From: Desulfocapsa sp.
GTDB taxonomy: Bacteria > Desulfobacterota > Desulfobulbia > Desulfobulbales > Desulfocapsaceae
Assembly (NCBI GenBank): GCA_013792135.1
Contig: VMSP01000155.1
Location: forward strand, 1-64,000
Direction: 5' to 3'
DNA: 64,000 bases
Of this stretch, positions 39,794 through 49,774 are shown piece after piece. Every line of letters begins with the position of its first letter. The first letter of the stretch is position 1. The position numbers and the translations under genes were made by a program. Under the pieces are notes generated by a model. That model made no database searches, had not been told where the DNA came from, and saw only the letters and a program-made list of their open reading frames with translations.

Positions 39794-40513
39794 ATGACTG
39801 TTGAAAATAAACATCATATTACTTTCCGTGTCACACGGAATGCGGTCGAATTTCTAATAATTGGTTCCTTGATTCTGTTCCCGGTGACAACGAATGCTCT
39901 TGTAAAGAATACACACCACGATTTTTCCAACACAACATGGGGTAAAGGTGAACTGTGCGTTGTCTGCCATACGCCGCACCATTCCAATACTACGGTCCCG
40001 CAGTCGCCACTCTGGAACCACCAGGTTTCAATCAACTCATTTACACTATACAGCAGTCCAACATTGAATGCCACACCGACCCAGCCCACCAGCATCTCCA
40101 GACTTTGCCTGTCCTGCCATGACGGGACGATCGCGCTGGACTCATTCGGGGGGCTCACAGGGACGACTAACATTCGTGTTCAAACAACTCGAGCAGTGCC
40201 GATCAGGATCGGCACTGCATTGAACAAGCATCATCCCGTGGCAATAATATATGATCAAGCACTCGCTTCAAAGGACGGAGGACTCTACAATCCTGATGCA
40301 CACCCTTCCGGTCTAGGCGGAACCATCAGCCATGATATGCTTAATGGAGGTGTGTTGGAGTGCAGTTCCTGTCATGATGTTCATGTCGGCCGTGGAACAG
40401 GAAATTGCACGGACTGCCACAATTCTAACTATCCAAGTTATTACCTGAACACAAAATCTCTTGTCAAATCCAATGAGGGCAGCGCACTTTGTTTCACCTG
40501 CCACAAAAAATAG
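39794..40513 (+). CDS. Pentaheme c-type cytochrome (doubled CXXCH type)
   Basis: CVVCH, CLSCH, CSSCH, CTDCH, CFTCH; hydrophobic N-terminal segment; NKHHPV ligand pair. Confidence 0.88.
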   Translation: MTVENKHHITFRVTRNAVEFLIIGSLILFPVTTNALVKNTHHDFSNTTWGKGELCVVCHTPHHSNTTVPQSPLWNHQVSINSFTLYSSPTLNATPTQPTSISRLCLSCHDGTIALDSFGGLTGTTNIRVQTTRAVPIRIGTALNKHHPVAIIYDQALASKDGGLYNPDAHPSGLGGTISHDMLNGGVLECSSCHDVHVGRGTGNCTDCHNSNYPSYYLNTKSLVKSNEGSALCFTCHKK

Positions 40514-40907
40514 GACCTTTGATCTGTTGCAATAAAGAGATCGTTTTTTTGAATTTCTTGCAATTAAGTGAATTAAAGGCATTAATGTGTTAAAGTAGGC
40601 TATGGCTCGGATACTCTTGTTATGGTTAAATTTTTCGCAAAATTCATTATACCACAAGAGGCTCTCCGGGCCATTTATTATTATGGCTCTGCCTTTTTTT
40701 CAGTTAAACCGGAACATGAACTAAACAGGCATTCAGTAAACGCATTGGCAGCTCATACTCCCAAAAACGACGATTGCACCGGTATCTGCCAGGTCAAAGT
40801 AGCATGACTGATTTGGTGTCCACTTTTGACGACCTACCTCAATAGCCATTCTTTTGAATGGAGAATTAGAACAACCTGTTCAAAATCAAACGCATATAAA
40901 TAAAACC

Positions 40908-40943
40908 AAAAAGGTTCAGAAGGAAACCCTCCTGAACCTTTTT
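40908..40943. terminator. Bidirectional terminator-like hairpin
   Basis: AAAAAGGTTCAGAAGG / CCTCCTGAACCTTTTT, A-tract and T-tract on opposite arms. Confidence 0.7.
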
Positions 40944-41004
40944 CAAAGCCAGAACTTTAAAGATACTGACCCGTCAGCAGACGACACTCTCTCTACCGAG
41001 ATAT

Positions 41005-41187
41005 TTATTCCTTTTTCTTACCTTCCCGTTTTTTCTCCTTCTTCTTGGTCTTTTCCCTGCCGCTCGTCTTTTCTTTTTTCAGTTTTTCACCTTCATCTTC
41101 AACGGGTAAGGAGCAACGGGAACAATGATTGCCTTTTTTTTCAAACTTATGACAACATTTTTTTTTCATCTTCTTAGCGTCACCCAT
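41005..41187 (-). CDS. Small Lys-rich, Cys-containing protein (60 aa)
   Basis: MGDAKKMKKKCCHKFEKKGNHCSRCSLPVEDEGEKLKKEK..., directly downstream of the FKBP gene. Confidence 0.5.
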   Translation of the reverse strand: MGDAKKMKKKCCHKFEKKGNHCSRCSLPVEDEGEKLKKEKTSGREKTKKKEKKREGKKKE

Positions 41188-41202
41188 TTCCAGACCTCGT
41201 TA

Positions 41203-41967
41203 TTATTTTTTCGCCGGGGCAGGGGCGGTTGCCGGGGCTGAAACTGCTTCTTTCTTTTCAATGCTGATAAGCTCAACATCAAAGAGCAGAACAGAGTTCG
41301 GCTCAATTACTGGTGGCGCACCCTGCTCACCATAAGCAAGGGCAGAAGGAATGGCCAGTTTATATCGGGAACCAACATCCATCAGTTTTAAGGCCTCACT
41401 CCAGCCAGGGATCACCTGATCAACTCCGAAAACAGCCGGCTCACCCCGTTTACGGGAATCATCGAAAGCCTTACCATCAACAAAGGTTCCGGTATAATGA
41501 ACCTTGACCTGATCTCCCTCTTTGACCTTCTCACCATTCCCTTTTTTCAGCACCTCGTACTGCAGGCCGCTCTTGGTGACAACAACACCTTTTACCCCTT
41601 TATTTTTGGCCAGATATGCATCACCAGTTTTCTTATTATTTTCCTGCAGCTCTTTTATTTGAGCAGCCTGTTTTTCCTGCATCTTGGTTGCAAATTCTTT
41701 TTGTACCTGGGCCACTTCTTCTGCGCTTAACAACTGTTTATTTCCCTTAAAGGCATCGGTAATCCCCAGCAGTAACCGATCATAATCAATATCTTCCTTC
41801 ATTCCCTTAAAATAAGTCCCCACATCGAGCCCCATACTGTAACTGAGCTTATCCTGAAAGGTCTTCAATTCAGCCGCAGGTTTATCCTTATCAGCCGAAA
41901 ATCCAAGAGCCGGAAACAGCAGCAGGGCCATCAAGGCAAATACCATCAATCTGTTCATCACCATCAT
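41203..41967 (-). CDS. FKBP-type peptidyl-prolyl isomerase (Mip-like)
   Basis: SYSMGLDVGTYFK...DQVKVHYTGTFVDGKAFDDS...GSRYKLAIPSALAYGEQGAPPVIEPNSVLLFDVELI. Confidence 0.93.
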   Translation of the reverse strand: MMVMNRLMVFALMALLLFPALGFSADKDKPAAELKTFQDKLSYSMGLDVGTYFKGMKEDIDYDRLLLGITDAFKGNKQLLSAEEVAQVQKEFATKMQEKQAAQIKELQENNKKTGDAYLAKNKGVKGVVVTKSGLQYEVLKKGNGEKVKEGDQVKVHYTGTFVDGKAFDDSRKRGEPAVFGVDQVIPGWSEALKLMDVGSRYKLAIPSALAYGEQGAPPVIEPNSVLLFDVELISIEKKEAVSAPATAPAPAKK

Positions 41968-42187
41968 CTCCTTTGATAAATTTTATTTCAACGACACAAG
42001 ATTCCCACAACCTGACAACCTGATTGACAACTAATAAACATTCTTTATGTTTCGGCAAGCGTTTTCCTGCGAAAGGGACCTGACAACAAAAGAGTACCAT
42101 ATCCCTTAATATAAGCCGTTCTAACAAAAGGACCAACCCATTTCAAGAACAAAGACAAACAGGGCAAAAAAGGCCAACATTCTTCAA

Positions 42188-42646
42188 CTACAAAACAACC
42201 AGAGTAATCCCTCTATTTCCTTTATTGAGATTAACATTGCTTGCAAGCTGAGGAAAACGACGCAACAGATCACGGGTCGGTCCTGATTTCATTCTGAACT
42301 CCTCACCAGGAATAAAGGTATTTATCTCACCCTTCCCTTTCAGATATTCCAGCACCTTCCTGCACTCAACACCGATAGCACCGCCCTTACCGGTGGAACC
42401 ATAGCCATGAATCACCGTCAGGACGCGCAGGTTCTGACGGCGACCACTCTCCAATTCCATCTGCAGTTTTCTCAAGGCACTCTCAACAAGGGGTTTACCC
42501 ATCTCAAGGTTGACCACCTTATGAAAAGCACCCGAAGGGGAGATTACTCCTGGCAGCTTTTTCTCCTGTTTCCCGCCACAAAACGGACAGATTGGCACAT
42601 CATGTGCAATATCATTGCCGCAGATCTGACACAAGACCATATCCAA
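42188..42646 (-). CDS. Smr (MutS2 C-terminal)-domain protein with N-terminal zinc ribbon
   Basis: CQICGNDIAHDVPICPFCGG; VLTVIHGYGSTGKGGAI. Confidence 0.8.
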   Translation of the reverse strand: MDMVLCQICGNDIAHDVPICPFCGGKQEKKLPGVISPSGAFHKVVNLEMGKPLVESALRKLQMELESGRRQNLRVLTVIHGYGSTGKGGAIGVECRKVLEYLKGKGEINTFIPGEEFRMKSGPTRDLLRRFPQLASNVNLNKGNRGITLVVL

Positions 42647-42652
42647 ATCCGC

Positions 42653-44833
42653 CTACAGCCTTCTCACCGAAATCACCGATTCAAGCTGCCGCAGATGCTG
42701 TAACAGTATCTGTAAATGTTCAAGGTCGGCAACCTCCAGAGTGATCTGCAGCTCTACAATGCCTGTAGAAGTGATCCGCGTTGGGATTCCGAGAATATTG
42801 GCATCATCAGCATTGATTGCAGCACTGATGGTTGCCACAATACCCCGTCTGTTTTCCGCAGTCACCAGAATCTCCACCTGATGCTGGATGCTCTGGGCTC
42901 CAGACCAAGATACCGCTATCCAGCGCTGCGGGTCTGTGATTAATAGATTTTCGCAGCTGGCCTTATGCACGGAAATACCCCGGCCCGTAGTGATAAAGCC
43001 GAGAATAGGATCTCCCGGCACTGGATGACAACACTGGCTTATTTTCACCAGTATACCATCAATCCCATCAATACTGATAATTGAATCGCTCCCATGACCA
43101 CCGGACTTCTGTTGACCTACCATCAGAGCGGCAAGTTCCTGGGGAGTCGGTTGATTTGACTGAACCTTCTCGCCGCGAAATTCCGGAGGCTGGAGTGCCT
43201 TGATCAGAACCTGCACCGTTACAATCCCGCTCCCCACCTTTGCCAGAAGATCGTCCAGGGAATTACAACGAAGCTCCTTCAACAGCAATTTTACATGACC
43301 ACTCTTGACTATCTTTTTCAGGGTGGTCTCATACTGCTTCAGCTCCCGCTCACAGATTTCACGGCCAAGATGCAAGGCATGTTCCTTCTCCTCTCGGCGC
43401 AGCCAGGAACGAATCCTGGAACGGGCTCGGCTGGTTTTGACCAGACTTAGCCACCCTCTGCGGGGACGCTGGGTCTTGGAGGTGACAATCTCCACGATAT
43501 CACCGTTCTGCATCTGATATTTCAAAGGCACAAGACGATTATTGACTTTGGCCCCGATACAGCGATCCCCCACTTCGGTATGAATGGCATAGGCGAAATC
43601 AATGGGACAGCTCCCTAAGGGAAATCCCTTGACCGCACCACCGGGGGTCAGGGCATAAACCTCAGGCGTACCAAGCTCTCCTCGAACATTCTCAAGAAAC
43701 TCCCGTGGATCTTCAACCTCCTGCAGAGAGTTCACCAGCTTTTTCAGTTCCCGGAAGAGCTTGACATCATTGCTACCAATCTTCTGCCCTTCCTTATAAG
43801 CCCAATGCGCGGCAATACCCTCCTGGGCGATCCGGTCCATTTCCTCGGTCCGAATCTGGACCTCTATAAAATGATTATCCGGACCCACCACCGAAGTATG
43901 CATCGACTGATAGTTATTGGCCTTGGGAGCGGAGATAAAGTCCTTGATCCTGCCGGGAACGGGTGACCAGTTTTCATGCACTACCCCGAGGGCCGCATAA
44001 CACTCCTCCACCGTATTAACGATGATACGAAAGGCCACATTGTCATAGACCCGTTCAAAAGGAATCTTCTGGGCAAGAAGTTTTTTATAGATGGAATAGA
44101 TATGTTTGGGACGACCAATAATACGAAGGGGAAAAATCTTACTCAAGACAAGTTTTTCCTGCAGGATAGTAATTACCTTCTCCACATAATTCTGTCGTTC
44201 CTCATAGGAGCTCTCCAGTTTGGCACTTAACTCATTATACTCCTCAGGATGGAGATAGCGGAACGACTGATCTTCAAGCTCACGTTTTAACCAATCAATA
44301 CCCAATCTGCTGGCCAGGGGGGCGTAGAGATCCATGGTTTCACGCGCCATCTCCAGCCGATATTCGCTGTCAATCGCTTCCAGAGAACACATATCCTGGA
44401 GACGATCAGCCAACTTGACCAGAAGCACTCGGATATCTGCGGCAATGGCCAATAACATCTTACGAACATTCTCTGCCTGATTCGCTAACTGGGTATTATA
44501 GTGAACACTGGCGATGCGGGTACAACCATCAACAATATCGGCCACACTCTGACCAAATTCCTTAGCCAGTTGTTGAACAGTAACCCCCTCTTTGAGGACA
44601 CCATGCAGCAGACCGGCAATGACTGTATCCCGATCAAGATACATGGAGGCAAGGGTAGAGGCTACCTCAAGGGCGTGTTCCAAATACAGTTGACCGGAAA
44701 AATGCTTTTTGTCCGTGTGTACCTTGACAGCAAGGTCCCACGCCTTATCAATGGGCTCCAGATCAACATCGTGAAGATATCCCTTGGCAATAGTCTTCAG
44801 ACCGGTGACACTCAGCATGGATGCAGTCGTCAT
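42653..44833 (-). CDS. RelA/SpoT-family (p)ppGpp synthetase with degenerate hydrolase motif
   Basis: HALEVA...LLHGVLKEG (HD lost), RIKDFISAPKANNYQSMHTSV, EVQIRTEEMDRIAQEGIAAHWAYKEG; TGS and ACT domains. Confidence 0.92.
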   Translation of the reverse strand: MTTASMLSVTGLKTIAKGYLHDVDLEPIDKAWDLAVKVHTDKKHFSGQLYLEHALEVASTLASMYLDRDTVIAGLLHGVLKEGVTVQQLAKEFGQSVADIVDGCTRIASVHYNTQLANQAENVRKMLLAIAADIRVLLVKLADRLQDMCSLEAIDSEYRLEMARETMDLYAPLASRLGIDWLKRELEDQSFRYLHPEEYNELSAKLESSYEERQNYVEKVITILQEKLVLSKIFPLRIIGRPKHIYSIYKKLLAQKIPFERVYDNVAFRIIVNTVEECYAALGVVHENWSPVPGRIKDFISAPKANNYQSMHTSVVGPDNHFIEVQIRTEEMDRIAQEGIAAHWAYKEGQKIGSNDVKLFRELKKLVNSLQEVEDPREFLENVRGELGTPEVYALTPGGAVKGFPLGSCPIDFAYAIHTEVGDRCIGAKVNNRLVPLKYQMQNGDIVEIVTSKTQRPRRGWLSLVKTSRARSRIRSWLRREEKEHALHLGREICERELKQYETTLKKIVKSGHVKLLLKELRCNSLDDLLAKVGSGIVTVQVLIKALQPPEFRGEKVQSNQPTPQELAALMVGQQKSGGHGSDSIISIDGIDGILVKISQCCHPVPGDPILGFITTGRGISVHKASCENLLITDPQRWIAVSWSGAQSIQHQVEILVTAENRRGIVATISAAINADDANILGIPTRITSTGIVELQITLEVADLEHLQILLQHLRQLESVISVRRL

Positions 44834-44845
44834 GAGATACCCGTA

Positions 44846-46594
44846 TCACTCCTGCCCTGTGCTGCCGGCTGCTGCAATCTGGTTCAGTATATATTCCACA
44901 ACCTGGGCAGGAAAAAGATCCACGGTCAGACCGTCACGACGATGACGGATCTCAACCACGTCTTCTTTGCTCAGACGAGTACCAACCGTAATCCGGAAGG
45001 GGATGCCCAGCAGGTCAGCATCCTTGAATTTGGAGCCGGGCCGCTCATCACGGTCATCAAGAAGCACCTCAACCCCTAGCGCCAGCAACTGCGAGTACAG
45101 CAACTCGGCTGATGCGGTGATCGCCGCATCCTTGAGACCAAGATTGAGGATGATCACCTGAACCGGAGCAAGGGCCAGCGGCAGGATAATCCCATTGTCA
45201 TCATGATTCTGTTCAATGGCCGCCGCGACAATACGACTGATGCCGATACCATAACAACCCATGATCAGAGGTTTCTCCTGGCCCTCATGGTCCTGAAACA
45301 GGGCACGCATGGACTCGGAATAGACCGTTCCCAGTTTAAAAATATGGCCGACCTCTATGCCCTCAATCTGACCCAACTCGCCGCCACAGAGTGGACAAGG
45401 ATCATCCGCTGCTATCTGACGCAAATCGGCAACCAGGGCCACCTCAAAATCACGACCTATGTTCACATTCTGCAGGTGGTAATTTTTTTCACCCGCACCC
45501 ACTACGAAATTACGCATGGCTACGACTTCCAGATCCGCTACCACTTGGACTTTTCCGCCATTCAGGCCAATCGGACCCAGATAACCGGTGGGCACACCGG
45601 TTATCTCAAAGACCTCTTTATCCTCGGCCAGTTCCACGTCAACGGCCTGGAGCAGGTTTTTGAGCTTCACCTCCTGTACCTCACGATCACCCCGCACCAG
45701 AACAGCCACCGGATATACCTGCTGACCATCCCCCCCAGTCACCTTATAAATCATGGCTTTAACCAGCAACTCCGGTCCAATACCTAAAAATTCACAGACT
45801 GCTGCGACCTTACGCTTGCCAGGGGTCTCAACCTTTTCAGGTTCAAGCAGGGGCTCCGTACTCTCCACAGGCCGGACCTTGATCGCCGCCTTTTCTACAT
45901 TGGCCGCATAGTCACAGTTCCGGCACACCACTAAAGTATCCTCACCGGTCTTGGCAAGAACCATAAACTCGTGGGAGAAACTGCCGCCGATGGTGCCGCT
46001 GTCAGCCTCAACCGCCCGGAACTGCAGGCCGCAACGGGTAAAGATCCGCTGATAGGCATCATACATCTTCTGATAGGCAATACCAGCCTGCTCATCATCA
46101 ACATCAAAAGAATAAGCGTCCTTCATGATAAATTCGCGGCCACGCATCAGCCCGAATCTTGGACGGATCTCGTCCCTGAACTTGCTCTGAATCTGATAGA
46201 GATTGAGCGGAAGCTGCCGATAGGAACGGACCTCGCCCCTTACCAGGTCGGTGATCACCTCTTCATGGGTCGGTCCCAGACACGATTCACGATCATGCCT
46301 ATCCTTGAATCTGAGCAGTTCGGGTCCATATTTTTCATAGCGGCCAGTCTCCCGCCACAGATCCGCAGGCTGAACCATGGGCATTAACAGTTCCTGGGCT
46401 CCGGCGCGATTCATCTCCTCACGGACGATCTTCTCCACCTTGCGGATGGCGGCCAGACCGAAAGGCAGATAGGTGTAAACACCTGCCGAAAGTTTACGAA
46501 TATACCCTGCCCTGAGCATCAGTCGGTGGCTGACCACCTCTGCCTCGGCAGGCGTTTCCTTCAGTGTTGGGACAAAAGTCTGTGAGTAACGCAT
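44846..46594 (-). CDS. proS: Prolyl-tRNA synthetase
   Basis: LGPTHEEVITDLVRGEVRSYRQLPLNLYQIQSKFRDEIRPRFGLMRGREFIMKDAYSF. Confidence 0.97.
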   Translation of the reverse strand: MRYSQTFVPTLKETPAEAEVVSHRLMLRAGYIRKLSAGVYTYLPFGLAAIRKVEKIVREEMNRAGAQELLMPMVQPADLWRETGRYEKYGPELLRFKDRHDRESCLGPTHEEVITDLVRGEVRSYRQLPLNLYQIQSKFRDEIRPRFGLMRGREFIMKDAYSFDVDDEQAGIAYQKMYDAYQRIFTRCGLQFRAVEADSGTIGGSFSHEFMVLAKTGEDTLVVCRNCDYAANVEKAAIKVRPVESTEPLLEPEKVETPGKRKVAAVCEFLGIGPELLVKAMIYKVTGGDGQQVYPVAVLVRGDREVQEVKLKNLLQAVDVELAEDKEVFEITGVPTGYLGPIGLNGGKVQVVADLEVVAMRNFVVGAGEKNYHLQNVNIGRDFEVALVADLRQIAADDPCPLCGGELGQIEGIEVGHIFKLGTVYSESMRALFQDHEGQEKPLIMGCYGIGISRIVAAAIEQNHDDNGIILPLALAPVQVIILNLGLKDAAITASAELLYSQLLALGVEVLLDDRDERPGSKFKDADLLGIPFRITVGTRLSKEDVVEIRHRRDGLTVDLFPAQVVEYILNQIAAAGSTGQE

Positions 46595-47668
46595 CTATAT
46601 CTCTTCTTCTATGAATTTTAATTCCTGGAGAAAGACCGCAAGTAGCTCTTCCTCTTTTACCTTTTTGTAAAGCTTTCCCTTCTTAAAAATAATCCCCACC
46701 CCATTGCCACCGGCAACGCCAATATCTGCTTCCTTGGCCTCACCTGGTCCATTGACCACGCAGCCCATGACCGCCACCTTGATTGGTTTCTTCATGGTCT
46801 GCACGTAGCGTTCAACGGCCTCGGCCAGGGTAAAAAGATCAATCTGGGTACGGCCGCAGGTAGGGCAGGATATAAGCTCCGGACCACGTTCCCGGATCTT
46901 GAGAGAACGCAGGAGTTCAAAACCGACCCGAATCTCTTCCACCGGATCACGGGTCAGCGAGATCCGAAAGGTGTCTCCGATCCCCTGATAAAGCAAGATG
47001 CCGAGGGCCACACTGGACTTTACGGTGCCGGCAATAAGACCACCCGCCTCTGTGACCCCAAGATGCAGGGGATAATCTGTTTTTTGGGCCAGCGCCTGAT
47101 AAGCACTCACTGTGGTCAGGGTATCGGAGGATTTGATTGAGATCTTGATTTCATAAAAGCCCAGATCTTCGAGAAGGCGGACATTACGAAGGGCACTCTC
47201 GATGAGGGCAGTGGGATTTTCCGGGGTGGGATAACCATGAATCTTGAGAAGATCCTTTTCAATGGAGCCACTGTTGACCCCCACGCGGATTGGAACCTGA
47301 TGGATCTTGGCGGCACCCACAACCCGGGCCAGTTTTTCCGGGCCGCCAAGGTTACCAGGATTAATGCGGATAGCCTGAGCACCATTTTCCATGGCAGCCA
47401 CGGCCAGACGATGATCAAAGTGAATATCGGCGATCAAGGGGATGGAGATCGCCGCACGAATTTTGGAAAGGGCTGCAGCAGCCTCAAGATCAAGGACGGC
47501 GACTCGGATCAACTCACAGCCCGCCTTCTCGAGTGCATGGATCTGAGCCACGGTCGCGGCAACATCCCTGGTATCGGTGTTAGTCATGGACTGCACCGTA
47601 ATGGGACTACCTCCGCCCACCGGCACATTGCCAATCACTATTTTCCTGGTTTGCCGCCGCAAAATCAT
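46595..47668 (-). CDS. ispG: 4-hydroxy-3-methylbut-2-enyl-diphosphate synthase
   Basis: GNVPVGGGSPITVQSMTNTDTRDV; SCPTCGRTQIDLF; MGCVVNGPGEA. Confidence 0.97.
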   Translation of the reverse strand: MILRRQTRKIVIGNVPVGGGSPITVQSMTNTDTRDVAATVAQIHALEKAGCELIRVAVLDLEAAAALSKIRAAISIPLIADIHFDHRLAVAAMENGAQAIRINPGNLGGPEKLARVVGAAKIHQVPIRVGVNSGSIEKDLLKIHGYPTPENPTALIESALRNVRLLEDLGFYEIKISIKSSDTLTTVSAYQALAQKTDYPLHLGVTEAGGLIAGTVKSSVALGILLYQGIGDTFRISLTRDPVEEIRVGFELLRSLKIRERGPELISCPTCGRTQIDLFTLAEAVERYVQTMKKPIKVAVMGCVVNGPGEAKEADIGVAGGNGVGIIFKKGKLYKKVKEEELLAVFLQELKFIEEEI

Positions 47669-47811
47669 GGGTCTGTCCTCTGTTGCTTATGCTTCTTCAA
47701 CAAAAACATTCATGGTGTGATCTCTGCAATCCCGCTAATTTCTCCCGCAAAGCGCAAAAAGCCGACCAAGGAGAGTTTAGTGTCGCCCGCTCCAGGAAAG
47801 ATAAAATGGAC

Positions 47812-47859
47812 ATACTCGCCGAGACAAAAAAAATATTTTTTCTGTGTCTCGGCGAGTAT
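47812..47859. repeat. 15-bp perfect inverted repeat between tsaB and ispG
   Basis: ATACTCGCCGAGACA ... TGTCTCGGCGAGTAT with A/T-rich loop. Confidence 0.85.
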
Positions 47860-47873
47860 CCAATCATTCTCAG

Positions 47874-48701
47874 CTATCTCGTAACGGCTCCCAGACTCAA
47901 CTCCGCGTCCGAGGCCCGCACATACAAAGGCGCTGCGCTGTCAGGATCCAGGCACTGATCCTGTTGCAGCATCTCACCTGCCAGCAGCCCCAGGGCGCTG
48001 GCGCACGGATAATGCAACGTCCTTGGGGCACTTGCAAATCGGGTGCCGAGGGCCTCCTGCCATAATTCTCCATAGAGCATGACGGCATCTCCAACAAATA
48101 ACACGGGTTGCTGAATTTCCTCTGCCAGTCTCTGGGGGCTGAGCACCCGAATCGTACCATCCCGGCGTGGAATCCCCTCAATATCGTATCGATAAAAACA
48201 AGTATAAACCTCTTTTTTCCTGGCGTCCAGTACAGCACAAATCAACCGCTCGCCGCTACAGTTCAGGGCCAGGGCATCAAGGGTCGATACTCCTAGCAAG
48301 GGCTTCTGGGTGGCCGTGATCAGTCCCTTGGCCGTCGCCATTCCTATACGCAATCCGGTAAAGCTCCCAGGACCAAGACTAACGGCAAGGCCGTCCACAT
48401 TCTGCCACTCTGTTCCGCTCTCGTTAAACAGCCAGTCTATTGCCGTAAGCAGACGCCGGGAATGAGTCACATTACTGTTCAAGGAGAGGGAAGCCACCAC
48501 TTGTCCTCCGACCACACTACCACGCGTCAAGGCCACCGCACTGCAACTGCTGGCAGTATCAATGGCCAGGATTAAAGGCAAGGGTCTATCTTCATCCTGG
48601 CAGAGAGCGCTCGACACAAGGCCGTACTTGGCCTGCGGTCGCTCCTGTGCCGTCCTTGGCACCTGCGACACAGGGCCGTCCTTAGCCTGCGCACCGTTCA
48701 T
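47874..48701 (-). CDS. tsaB: tRNA threonylcarbamoyladenosine biosynthesis protein TsaB
   Basis: LAIDTASSCSAVAL; LAVSLGPGSFTGLRIGMATAKGL. Confidence 0.9.
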   Translation of the reverse strand: MNGAQAKDGPVSQVPRTAQERPQAKYGLVSSALCQDEDRPLPLILAIDTASSCSAVALTRGSVVGGQVVASLSLNSNVTHSRRLLTAIDWLFNESGTEWQNVDGLAVSLGPGSFTGLRIGMATAKGLITATQKPLLGVSTLDALALNCSGERLICAVLDARKKEVYTCFYRYDIEGIPRRDGTIRVLSPQRLAEEIQQPVLFVGDAVMLYGELWQEALGTRFASAPRTLHYPCASALGLLAGEMLQQDQCLDPDSAAPLYVRASDAELSLGAVTR

Positions 48702-49774
48702 TTGGTAAAGATCCTGACCAAATCATTATAAAAGACAAAGAGCATGAGCGAACCGAGCAGAGCCATGCCAACCTGCTGGGCAACAATCTGCACCCGCTCG
48801 GACAAAGGCCTGCGCCGTACCGCCTCAACACCTAAGAATACGAGATGGCCGCCATCAAGCACAGGTATGGGCAGCAGGTTCAAGATACCGAGGTTGACAC
48901 TAAGCAATGCTATAAAATAGACAAGGTGAATCCAGCCCGCCGCCATCTGCTGCCCAGCCAACTGAGCAATAAGGATAGGGCCCCCCAGTTCCGACATGGG
49001 TACCACCCGCTGAACAAGCTTCACAAAGCCCATGACGGTCAACGAGATATACATCCAGGTCTGAGCGCATGCCTCCTGGATAGCCCTAATCACACCCACC
49101 TTTTCATAGACCAGGGCCTCGGCCTTCATAACCCCGATCATATAGCGTTTTTCGGTTACCTCGCCAAAGACGTTTTTCACGCTGTCAATGGCGGGGGTCA
49201 CGACGACAGTGACCTGCTCAGTACCTCGTTTGATCTGCAAGGTCAGAGGCTTTCCTTCGCTATCCTTGACACTGTTGAGGATAGAAAGCCATTCAATGAC
49301 GGGGATACCATTGATCTGTTCAATGGTATCCCCGACCAGAAGACCCGCTTCGGCCGCAGGTGACTTTTCGCTCACCTGGCCAATGGTGGTTGTATCCTGG
49401 GAGTCAGGAACGCCGATGGCAATAAAAAGGCCACAAAAGAGGACCAACGCAAACACAAGGTTAAAAACCGGGCCGGCCAGGACAATAAAAAAACGTTTCC
49501 ACACCGATTTATGGGCAAAAGAGCTACACTGATCCTCAGTTTCGACCTCCTGCTCATCTGGATTTTCACCCAACATCTTTACATATCCACCAAGGGGAAA
49601 GGCGCTGATCAAATATTCCGTTTCACCAACCGTTCTGCCAAATATTTTTGGACCAAAACCCAAAGAAAACTTCAGTACCTTTACCTTAAACAACTTGGCA
49701 AAGAGAAAATGGCCCAGCTCATGAACAAAAATAAGAAGGCCAAGGACAATAATAAAAGAAACCACAGTATTCAT
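48698..49774 (-). CDS. rseP: RIP metalloprotease RseP (site-2 protease)
   Basis: FVHELGHFLFAK; PDZ domain; NLLPIPVLDGGHL. Confidence 0.93.
   Translation of the reverse strand: MNTVVSFIIVLGLLIFVHELGHFLFAKLFKVKVLKFSLGFGPKIFGRTVGETEYLISAFPLGGYVKMLGENPDEQEVETEDQCSSFAHKSVWKRFFIVLAGPVFNLVFALVLFCGLFIAIGVPDSQDTTTIGQVSEKSPAAEAGLLVGDTIEQINGIPVIEWLSILNSVKDSEGKPLTLQIKRGTEQVTVVVTPAIDSVKNVFGEVTEKRYMIGVMKAEALVYEKVGVIRAIQEACAQTWMYISLTVMGFVKLVQRVVPMSELGGPILIAQLAGQQMAAGWIHLVYFIALLSVNLGILNLLPIPVLDGGHLVFLGVEAVRRRPLSERVQIVAQQVGMALLGSLMLFVFYNDLVRIFTK

Noticed and set aside
45203-45787. 194-aa plus-strand ORF
   Set aside because: Antisense to proS; no supporting motifs.
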